Assembly (NCBI GenBank): GCA_016788205.1
Contig: JAEUTA010000024.1
Coordinates: 1-39,918 of the forward strand
DNA from: Flavobacteriales bacterium
GTDB taxonomy: Bacteria; Bacteroidota; Bacteroidia; Flavobacteriales_F; PHOS-HE28
Direction: 5' to 3'
Length of the DNA stretch: 39,918 bases
Part shown: piece after piece, positions 1-5,785 of the stretch
Numbering within the stretch: the first letter of the stretch is position 1
Layout of the letters: the number at the start of each line of letters is the position of its first letter
Position numbers and translations under genes: made by a program
Notes under the pieces: model-generated
Told to the model about the DNA's origin: nothing
Seen by the model: only the letters and a program-made list of their open reading frames with translations
The model's database searches: none

Positions 1-1260
1 GCGGGCGGCGCGTTCCACGAAGGCTTTGAGGCGCGCGGCGGCATCGTCGTAGCTCTCCAGGAAGAAGCTGTAGACGGCGGCGTAGCGCATGGGGAATTGC
101 GCGGGGTTGAGGTCCCAGCCCTGGTAGAGGCCTTTCCAGAGCGAGTGGCGCGTGTGGTCGAAGGCCTTTTTCCAGTTGCGGTGCACCACGGCCTTGTTCT
201 CGGCGCGCTGCTTCGGTGTGAGCCCCGGGTCTTTGCCCGGGGTGACGCGATGTGGTCCGATGGGCATGACGTTGGTGGCGCCGTCGCTGAGCCAGATGCC
301 GGTGGCGCCGAGCGAGACCTTCATCATCATGTGCGCGAAATCGCACACGGCGTGGCCCATGTCCTGGTACTTCGCGGTGATGTTGTTGGCGGCGGTGTAG
401 TCGTAGGTGCCGAAGGCCGTGGCGATCATGCGGCCCTTGCTGGCGAGCACGAAGCGGCGCAGCGGGTTGCTGCCGTCCGCGCCGATCACGGCCTGCGTGG
501 TCTCCACCATCATCTCCATCTTCAGCGCGTTCTTCGGGATCTTGGTATTGCTTTCGATCGCTTCGAAGAGTTGCACCAGCGCGGTGATCTGCTCGGGGAT
601 CGTAACCTTCGGCAGCATCACCACGAAGTTGTCGGGCAGCTTGCCGTTGGTGGCTTTGGCGAGCGTGGTGAGGAAGATGTCGAGCGTGCGCGCGCCGCGT
701 TCTTTCAGGTCTTCGGTGAAGGGCTTGATGCGGATGCCGATGAAGGGCGGCAGCGACTTCGCTTTCATGCCCTTCGCCACTTCGAGCGCGGCCTGCGCGG
801 CGGTGGCGTCCTCTTCTTCCCAGCTGCGGTTACCGAAACCGTCCTCGAAGTCGATGCGGAAATCCTCCAGCGCTTCGGTGCGCAGCTTGTGGATCACCTT
901 GTTGTAAGTGGCGTAGGCGAGCCAGCCGGGTTCCGCTTTCGTCTTGCCGCTCGTGTTCGCAAGGCGCTTGGCCAGCTTGGCGATGTCGGCGGACTTCTTC
1001 GGAAGCTTCTCGTGACCGGGCATCTCCAACGCGCGGGCGAATTCCGTGAAATCGACAGCGTTGTCGAGCAGGGTCTTCAGCGCGGCGTTGGCCATCTTCT
1101 TCGCGCTGTCCGAACGGAAGAGATCGGCGCCACCGTAGACCGTGTGCACGGGCTGGCGCTCGGGCCGGTCGCCGGGGTAGATGGCCTGGAAGGCTTTGTT
1201 GGCCTTGCCGAGGGTATCGAGGATGCGGGACTTGTCTTTGGATGGAACGCTGAAGTTCAT
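1..1260 (-). CDS. DUF6986-type aldolase/citrate-lyase-like protein (partial, 3' end outside window)
   Basis: Read on the minus strand from ATG at 1260, the frame stays open for 420 codons to the window edge, so the C-terminus is missing. It looks like the CitE/HpcH aldolase-like superfamily, in the branch annotated DUF6986 (sometimes mislabelled phosphoenolpyruvate kinase). Visible segments are RIDFEDGFGNRSWEEED near residues 135-150, KMEMMVETTQAVIG near 245-260 and GTYDYTAANN near 283-292; acidic residues in the first two resemble the Mg-binding positions of CitE-like TIM barrels. It lies downstream of the urate genes on the same strand. Family enzymes act on C-C bonds of 2-oxo or hydroxy acids, so a role in using glyoxylate from ureidoglycolate is a reasonable inference but unproven. 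The long open frame on the opposite strand is a high-GC shadow. I am confident it is a gene, less so about its reaction. Confidence 0.85.
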   Translation of the reverse strand, partial: MNFSVPSKDKSRILDTLGKANKAFQAIYPGDRPERQPVHTVYGGADLFRSDSAKKMANAALKTLLDNAVDFTEFARALEMPGHEKLPKKSADIAKLAKRLANTSGKTKAEPGWLAYATYNKVIHKLRTEALEDFRIDFEDGFGNRSWEEEDATAAQAALEVAKGMKAKSLPPFIGIRIKPFTEDLKERGARTLDIFLTTLAKATNGKLPDNFVVMLPKVTIPEQITALVQLFEAIESNTKIPKNALKMEMMVETTQAVIGADGSNPLRRFVLASKGRMIATAFGTYDYTAANNITAKYQDMGHAVCDFAHMMMKVSLGATGIWLSDGATNVMPIGPHRVTPGKDPGLTPKQRAENKAVVHRNWKKAFDHTRHSLWKGLYQGWDLNPAQFPMRYAAVYSFFLESYDDAAARLKAFVERAAR

Positions 1261-1267
1261 GGGTGTT

Positions 1268-1312
1268 GAATATCGAACATCGAACACTGAAGGTCGAATG
1301 TCGAAGTGAATG
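1268..1312. repeat. Left arm of inverted repeat bounding the four-helix-bundle gene
   Basis: Starts GAATATCGAACATCGAA and ends in TCGAAGTGAATG, built from CGAA-type short units. Its imperfect reverse complement is at 1701-1746: 17 outer bases and 10 inner bases match exactly, with a diverged middle. It sits between the DUF6986 start codon and the stop codon of the enclosed gene. Confidence 0.85.
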
Positions 1313-1316
1313 CGGG

Positions 1317-1730
1317 CTATCTGGTCGATCGGAGGTTGGCTTCAGCCGTTCTGACACTTGCCACGAAGATGGCGGTTAGCTCGTTGCATTCGGCCATAGC
1401 CGCCTTGACGAGGTCGTGGTCCTTGAGGAGCCCAGCACGATCGATGATCTTCAGGCACACACGGCATTCACGCAATTCCTTCAGACAAATCTTGACCTTG
1501 TGGATGAAATCCCTTCGTGATTCTCCACTTTGGGCTTCGCCGTAGTTCAACGCCGGCGATGTACCCGAACGCGTCAACTGACCTGAAAGATGCTGACCCG
1601 CGTAGGTCTTCGGCAATGCATCCGCCACCTTAAACATCAGCACCGAGAAGTCGACCAGCCTATCCTCCAGATCGAACTTCCTCGGTTGAGCAGCGCCAGG
1701 CATTTCACTTCGATGTTCAGCGTTCGCCAT
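1317..1730 (-). CDS. Four helix bundle protein (S23 / IVP family)
   Basis: A 137-residue protein of the four-helix-bundle family first described from 23S rRNA intervening sequences (S23/IVP; also related to Avd of diversity-generating retroelements). Helical segments are FDLEDRLVDFSVLMFKVADALP, then the conserved TRSGTSPALNYGEAQSGESRRDFIHKVKICLKELRECR stretch, and a last helix near residues 95-130; the SGTSxxxNYGEA...DFIHK...LKE pattern is typical. No enzyme activity is known; members bind nucleic acid or act as adaptors. The gene lies between inverted repeats, its stop codon about 5 bases from the left arm. The annotated start and first ten codons (MANAEHRSEM) are inside the right arm, so translation may instead begin at the internal ATG near 1703. 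It interrupts the urate genes and looks like an insertion. There is no reverse transcriptase nearby. Confidence 0.85.
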   Translation of the reverse strand: MANAEHRSEMPGAAQPRKFDLEDRLVDFSVLMFKVADALPKTYAGQHLSGQLTRSGTSPALNYGEAQSGESRRDFIHKVKICLKELRECRVCLKIIDRAGLLKDHDLVKAAMAECNELTAIFVASVRTAEANLRSTR

Positions 1731-1746
1731 TCGATGTTCGATATTC
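1701..1746. repeat. Right arm of inverted repeat bounding the four-helix-bundle gene
   Basis: The reverse complement starts GAATATCGAACATCGAA, identical to the outer 17 bases of the left arm at 1268, and ends TCGAAGTGAAATG. It contains the start codon of the enclosed gene and stops 3 bases before the uraH stop codon region. Confidence 0.85.
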
Positions 1747-1748
1747 CC

Positions 1749-2090
1749 TCAACTCCCCCGATACGTCGAGAACCCCCACGGGCTCAGCAAAAGCGGCACA
1801 TGATAATGCCCGTCGTTGCCCAGTTCGAACACCACTTCGATGTATGGGTAAAAGCTCTTCGTCTTGTGCTCGCTGAAATAGGCCGAGACATCGAAGCGCA
1901 TGCGGTAGGTGCCTTCGGTCAACGTCACTTCCTTCGGCACGAAGTCCGGGATGCGGCCATCGGCATTGGTGCTGCCCATGGCGAGATCGTCCCAGGCATC
2001 GGCGGCCGTGGCGCGTTGCAGGGTGACACGGATGCCTCGCGCGGGGATACCGCGGGCGGTGTCGAGGACGTGGGTGGAGATGGTGGTCAT
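1749..2090 (-). CDS. uraH: 5-hydroxyisourate hydrolase (transthyretin-like)
   Basis: Hydrolyses 5-hydroxyisourate, the product of urate oxidation, to OHCU. The 113-residue length is standard for cytoplasmic HIUase. Diagnostic segments are STHVLDTARGIPA at residues 5-17 (active-site His), TNADGRI in the middle (active-site Arg), YHVPLLLSPWGFSTYRGS at the end, and the terminal YRGS tetrapeptide that separates HIUases from transthyretin. The start is ATG at 2090 because MTTISTHVLD is the canonical N-terminus; the longer open frame runs into repeat sequence. It follows uraD on the same strand, separated by a repeat-like spacer of 109 bases. The next two steps (UraD, allantoicase/allantoinase) are encoded beside it. 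Confidence 0.95.
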   Translation of the reverse strand: MTTISTHVLDTARGIPARGIRVTLQRATAADAWDDLAMGSTNADGRIPDFVPKEVTLTEGTYRMRFDVSAYFSEHKTKSFYPYIEVVFELGNDGHYHVPLLLSPWGFSTYRGS

Positions 2091-2100
2091 GAGCTCAGTT

Positions 2101-2196
2101 CTTTCACCGCCACGGCGCAACGAACGCAACGGTATTCGCCACGAAATACAAAGGAACGTTGCGCAGTCTTGGCGAACGTTGCGTCGTTGCGGTGGA
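2101..2196. repeat. Inverted-repeat element between uraD and uraH
   Basis: The left part TTTCACCGCCACGGCGCAACG (from about 2103) recurs in reverse complement near 2176-2196 as TTTCCACCGCAACGACGCAAC. The interior is a mosaic of CAACG/CGTTGC units. It fills nearly all of the uraD-uraH spacer. No protein is evident. Confidence 0.6.
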
Positions 2197-2199
2197 AAT

Positions 2200-2703
2200 T
2201 CATGCCAGCAGTTTCTTCAACCGGATCCGCGTGATCTTGTTCTGTTCCTCAGCCGCCACGTTGATCTCGTGCGCGGGGTCGTTGTCCATGCGGGCTTCGA
2301 GTAGTGCGAGCATCTCGGCAGCGCTCTTGCCGGTGGCGCAGACAATGAAGATGTGCCCGAACTTCTCCTCGTAGTTCTTGTTGCCGTCGGCCAGGCGCTG
2401 GATCACGGACGCATCGGCACCTTCCACACCTTTCTGCTCACCACCGGCCCAGCTTTTGGTGTTGGCGTACTTCTTCGCCAGGCTCTCCACATCACCGATG
2501 CGCGGGTGACCTTCAAATGCTTCGAGGTAATCGTCCACGTCGCATTCCTCCCAGATGCGGTCGCTGATCTCCAGCATCTCGGCCAGGCTCTCGAACGGGC
2601 GATCGATCACCATGCGTTCCACCCAGCGTTGGGCGGCGCAGCATTGCGTGAAGGCCGCAGTGGCGTCGGCTTCGGAGAGGCGGTTGAGGGCGTCGATGGT
2701 CAT
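2200..2703 (-). CDS. uraD: 2-oxo-4-hydroxy-4-carboxy-5-ureidoimidazoline (OHCU) decarboxylase
   Basis: Decarboxylates OHCU to S-allantoin, the third step of urate oxidation. The 167-residue length is typical. Signature segments are LNRLSEADATAAFTQCCAA at the N-terminus, the catalytic-His motif HPRIGD near residue 66, the EQKGVEGADASVIQRLADGN region near 104-123 and KFGHIFIVCATGKSAAEML near 129-147. The protein is all-helical and cytoplasmic. It lies between alc and uraH on the same strand, with repeat-like spacers on both sides, so if this is an operon its intercistronic regions have been remodelled. Confidence 0.95.
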   Translation of the reverse strand: MTIDALNRLSEADATAAFTQCCAAQRWVERMVIDRPFESLAEMLEISDRIWEECDVDDYLEAFEGHPRIGDVESLAKKYANTKSWAGGEQKGVEGADASVIQRLADGNKNYEEKFGHIFIVCATGKSAAEMLALLEARMDNDPAHEINVAAEEQNKITRIRLKKLLA

Positions 2704-2711
2704 TGCTCATG

Positions 2712-2818
2712 TTTCACCACAGAGGCACAGAGGACACAGAGGAGATCCTGTCGGAGTTCATAGTGCTCACATGCGCGTCAATTGCATTCTCTGTGCTCTC
2801 CGTGCCTCTGTGGTTAAT
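2712..2818. repeat. Inverted-repeat element (ACCACAGAGGCACAGAG type) between alc and uraD
   Basis: ACCACAGAGGCACAGAG at about 2717-2733 pairs with the reverse complement of CTCTCCGTGCCTCTGTGGT at about 2796-2814, with further matches inward (GACACAGAGGA versus GCACAGAGAA). The sequence resembles a family of dispersed intergenic repeats I recall from many environmental genomes, which gives spurious translations such as TTEAQRTQRR. It occupies the whole space between the alc stop and the uraD start and could form a long hairpin in the transcript. Confidence 0.75.
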
Positions 2819-2822
2819 GTAT

Positions 2823-3866
2823 TCAAACGATGGTCCCCCACAATCGCGTCCGGCTCACCCCACCGTCCGGGAAGATACTCAGGCGCACGTGCGTGACGGG
2901 GTCGGCGCAGCGCACTTCCTGTTCGTAGGGATGTTCGTGGTCGGCTTGCAGTTTGGTGCGTTCGATGATGGGGCTCCAATTGGCTTTCGCGATCAATTCA
3001 AGCTCGGCTTTCGGGTCGACCCGGTGGGTCGACGGTACAGGTGCTTCGATAGATGTTCCCTCCAAGATAAAGGTATCCGGGTAGTTGCCCTTGAAGTGGC
3101 AGGTGTCGATCAGCGCCCTGCGGATGATGCCCTTGTGCGCCAGCCGCACGATCACCCAATCACGGTTGTTCGGTGTGCGATTGCGCTTTGTTTCCCAGCC
3201 ATCGCCCATGTTCACCCCGCGGCCGGGCATGATCAGGTTGTTCATGTGACTGAAGAACATGTCGTTGCAATGGATCGCCAGTGCGCCGTTCTGGGCAGCT
3301 GCCAAGTCCACGACCTCATCGGCCTTCACGCGTGACCAGTCGCGCTGAACGTCGCCGTAGACGCGCAGACGGGCCACTCCGCCATCGGGGTAGATGTGCA
3401 GGCGGATGTGGGTAGCCAGCGGCAAAGCCGGTTTGGCCTCCACGAAATGCTGCGACCCGGGGTTCAATGTGGTCCTAGGCAGGACCTCGACCCACTTCTC
3501 CCCTTCACCGCTCTCGCTCGAAAGTCCGTTCGGCGCATAGCACGCTTCGATGGAACACGCCTGCGGCTGGTTGCCGAGGAAGTGCGCCGTATCCACATCG
3601 AAGCCCTTGATCGTGCCAGCGGCGCCAAGCTGAATGATCGCGATGTCATGCCCTTCCGTGCGCTTGCGGCGGCTTTCCCAGCCGTCCATCCACTTGCCGC
3701 GGTCGGTGTACTTGTCGGCGATGAAGATGGGCTTGCTTGGCTTGATCAGGTTCTCCTTCTCGGCAAAGAAGTCATCGGTACACCATAGCACCTTGCCACC
3801 GAAGCGCTCGGCGGCGAGGTCGATGAGGTGGGTGAAAGCGGGGGATTGTTGGTCTTGTGGTTTCAT
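2823..3866 (-). CDS. alc: Allantoicase
   Basis: Hydrolyses allantoate to ureidoglycolate and urea. The 347-residue protein shows the internal duplication typical of the family. The first repeat has KVLWCTDDFFAEKENLI, GWESRRKR and GFDVDTAHFLGNQP (residues about 25-105). The second has ALAIHCNDMFFSHMNNLI, GWETKRNRTP and ALIDTCHFKGNYPD (about 195-280). The repeats match each other in order, with the GWExxR and D-T-x-HF-x-GN-x-P segments conserved. The start ATG at 3866 is 3 bases after the allB stop, so the two are very probably cotranscribed. No ureidoglycolate lyase gene is visible; it may lie left of the window or be replaced by spontaneous decay. Confidence 0.95.
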   Translation of the reverse strand: MKPQDQQSPAFTHLIDLAAERFGGKVLWCTDDFFAEKENLIKPSKPIFIADKYTDRGKWMDGWESRRKRTEGHDIAIIQLGAAGTIKGFDVDTAHFLGNQPQACSIEACYAPNGLSSESGEGEKWVEVLPRTTLNPGSQHFVEAKPALPLATHIRLHIYPDGGVARLRVYGDVQRDWSRVKADEVVDLAAAQNGALAIHCNDMFFSHMNNLIMPGRGVNMGDGWETKRNRTPNNRDWVIVRLAHKGIIRRALIDTCHFKGNYPDTFILEGTSIEAPVPSTHRVDPKAELELIAKANWSPIIERTKLQADHEHPYEQEVRCADPVTHVRLSIFPDGGVSRTRLWGTIV

Positions 3867-3869
3867 TGG

Positions 3870-5627
3870 TCATCTCCAGCTTGCGCGGATCTCAGCGTCC
3901 AGATCCTCTATCTCAGAGGCGTCTGCACCATACGCGAAATAGAGCACGTTCAATGCAGCCCATTGTCCATGGTACTGCTTCAACCTTAGCATCAAATCCT
4001 TCGTTTCCTTCACTGACAAAAGCTGGTCGGCGACCATTCTTCTGGCAACCTCGAATAGCTGTTTCTTGAACGGATGCTCAAAGGACGTCTCAAGCATATC
4101 AAGCAACTCCAATTGCCTTTGTCTAGTGACGACCGCTCTTTGCTCTACAGGCAGTCGACATACCTCTTCGAGAACCGCATAGCTAGCATTGGCCGAGATG
4201 GCCCATGCCTCATTGATCAGGCGTTTCATTCCATCCTGATCGTTGTACGGCAAACAACAGTCGATCCTATCCATGAACTCCTGCTCCTTGCCCACCGGAG
4301 CCAACCCGAAAAGAACGCAACCGTCCGCTTGACCATGGCGCATCGTTCGGCCATTCACAAAAGTCCTCTCCACCTTCCCGTGCAGCGTCCGCCCAGCATA
4401 CGGCGTGAGCCTGTGTCGGTGCTGGATGTCCTCCACCTTCACAACAAAGCTCTTCTCCGGATCCCAGACCACCAAGTCGGCATCGCAACCAGGAGCAATG
4501 CGGCCCTTCTCCCTCAGCCCAAGGAAATCCGCAGGGTTCGTGCACAATAGCCGCGCGACATCCTCCAACGAGAAGCCCTTCACCTTCGCACCGGTCCAGA
4601 ACGCAGGCAACAAGAACTGCAGCCCCGCGATACCTCCCCACGCCTTCATGAAGTCGCCGCTCTGGGTCTCTTTCATTTCCGGCGGCGCGGGTGAATGATC
4701 CGTGGCCACGAAGTCGAGCGTGCCATCCTTCAGCGCTTCCCAGAGCAGTTCGTTGTTCGCCCGCTCGCGGATGGGCGGAGCGCACTTGAACTCGGTGGCA
4801 CCATCGGGAATCTCCTCCGCGCAAAACACCAAGTAGTGCGGACAGGTCTCGGCGGTTATGCGCAGGCCTCTCCTCTTCGCATCGCGGATCAGCGGCAGGG
4901 CTTCGGCGGCGGAAACGTGTACGATGTGGACGTGGACATCGAACTCCTCGCTGAGGCGGATCATGAGGGCGATGGCGTCCGTCTCCCACTTCGCGGGGCG
5001 ACTTGCTAGGTATTCGGCATAAGAGCGTGAGTTGCGCTTCGACGGGCTCAGCGTGACAGTGCTTGGCGATTCGAGTTCACAATGCACCAACAGCTTAGCA
5101 TCGTGCTTCTTCAGGATCGGCAGCGCCTTCCGCAGATCCGCCTCGGTGACGTTCGGGAACTCGTCGATGCCTGAGTGCGTGAGGAAGGCCTTGATGCCGA
5201 ATACACCAGCGTTCAGCAAGCCCCCAAGGTCGTCGATGTTGTTGAGGATCACACCGCCATAGAAACCCACGTTGACATGCAACTTCCCTCTCGCGGCTTC
5301 GTGCTTCAGCTTCAGAGCTTCCACGGTCGTGGTCACCGGGCTCGCGTTCAACGGCATCTCGATCAATGTGGTGATGCCCCCTGCTGCAGCGGCCTTCGTG
5401 GCGGTCTCGAAACCCTCCCACTCGGTACGCCCCGGCTCGTTGATGTGTACATGCGCGTCGATCACACCGGGCATGATCACCTTGTCGCCGAAGCTCTCGA
5501 AGGAAATGCCTTCCTGTTCCACCCGACCGGGCAGGACGTCCTGGATCTTGCCATCGGCGAGGATGAGCGTGGCTTCGATCACACCGGTGGGGGTGATGAC
5601 GCGGGTGCTATGGAGTGCGGAAGTCAC
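3870..5627 (-). CDS. allB: Allantoinase with C-terminal extension and an in-frame repeat insertion
   Basis: Cyclic amidohydrolase opening the allantoin ring to allantoate. Expected binuclear metal ligands are present: H59 and H61 (DAHVHINEPG), K146 (GIKAFLT, carboxylated Lys), H182 (VHCE), H237 (HIVHVSA) and D310 (ATDHSP). At 585 residues it is about 130 longer than usual. The normal fold ends near residue 445 (GKVERTFVNGRTM...). From about 455 onward comes a helical segment (MKRLINEAWAISANASYAVLEEVCRLP... LRLKQYHGQWAALNVLYFAYG) that I do not recognise. Residues about 187-202 look like an insertion between the H182 strand and the SYAEYLASRPAKWE segment, and are encoded by a dispersed-repeat-like sequence. 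The start is GTG at 5627, abutting another repeat; no better start exists before the conserved core. alc follows after 3 bases. Confidence 0.93.
   Translation of the reverse strand: MTSALHSTRVITPTGVIEATLILADGKIQDVLPGRVEQEGISFESFGDKVIMPGVIDAHVHINEPGRTEWEGFETATKAAAAGGITTLIEMPLNASPVTTTVEALKLKHEAARGKLHVNVGFYGGVILNNIDDLGGLLNAGVFGIKAFLTHSGIDEFPNVTEADLRKALPILKKHDAKLLVHCELESPSTVTLSPSKRNSRSYAEYLASRPAKWETDAIALMIRLSEEFDVHVHIVHVSAAEALPLIRDAKRRGLRITAETCPHYLVFCAEEIPDGATEFKCAPPIRERANNELLWEALKDGTLDFVATDHSPAPPEMKETQSGDFMKAWGGIAGLQFLLPAFWTGAKVKGFSLEDVARLLCTNPADFLGLREKGRIAPGCDADLVVWDPEKSFVVKVEDIQHRHRLTPYAGRTLHGKVERTFVNGRTMRHGQADGCVLFGLAPVGKEQEFMDRIDCCLPYNDQDGMKRLINEAWAISANASYAVLEEVCRLPVEQRAVVTRQRQLELLDMLETSFEHPFKKQLFEVARRMVADQLLSVKETKDLMLRLKQYHGQWAALNVLYFAYGADASEIEDLDAEIRASWR
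5037..5058. repeat. Dispersed repeat-like sequence inserted in frame within allB
   Basis: The plus strand carries GACGGGCTCAGCGTGACA preceded by CTTC. It resembles the widespread repeat CTTCGACAGGCTCAGCGTGACA that I recall from intergenic regions of many bacterial genomes. Here it is read in the allB frame as TVTLSPSK (residues 190-197). Confidence 0.6.
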
Positions 5628-5785
5628 GATTAGCTGATTAGCTGATGTGTAGGATTAGCTGATGGAAATGCTGATAGCGACCATTCTACAATTGTAGAAG
5701 CTCTTGAAGCTCTCCATTTTGAGCATCACCTCATCGCCCAACAGGCATTCATCAGCTAATCGGCTAATCATCACATCAGCTAATC
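5628..5785. repeat. Inverted repeat of GATTAGCTGATG units between puuD and allB
   Basis: The left arm at 5628-5664 (GATTAGCTGATTAGCTGATG then a GATTAGCTGATG copy) pairs with the reverse complement of 5750-5785 (GATTAGCTGATGTG followed by GATTAGC and CGATTAGCTGATG). About 85 bases lie between the arms and contain a perfect 16-base palindrome. The right arm supplies the last codon and TAG stop of puuD; the left arm abuts the GTG start of allB. Confidence 0.8.
5684..5699. promoter_or_regulatory. Perfect palindrome TTCTACAATTGTAGAA (possible operator)
   Basis: A 16-base perfect palindrome upstream of allB, between the arms of the repeat. Its core TACAATTGTA fits the TACANNTGTA pattern known for BlaI/MecI/CopY-type winged-helix repressors. 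No such regulator gene is in the window. It could equally be a structural part of the repeat element. Confidence 0.35.

Noticed and set aside
97..1269. Long plus-strand open frame of about 390 codons
   Set aside because: It is a high-GC shadow antisense to the DUF6986 gene; its composition (His, Val, Gly, Arg) matches no family, while the minus-strand reading gives a coherent enzyme.
1268..1746. Diversity-generating retroelement (Avd plus reverse transcriptase)
   Set aside because: No reverse transcriptase and no template/variable repeat pair in the window; only the four-helix protein and inverted repeats are present.
3870..4265. Allantoinase C-terminal extension as a separate gene fused by a frameshift
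   Set aside because: The frame is continuous with no stop or obvious frameshift, and no good independent start was seen, so I kept it as one protein.
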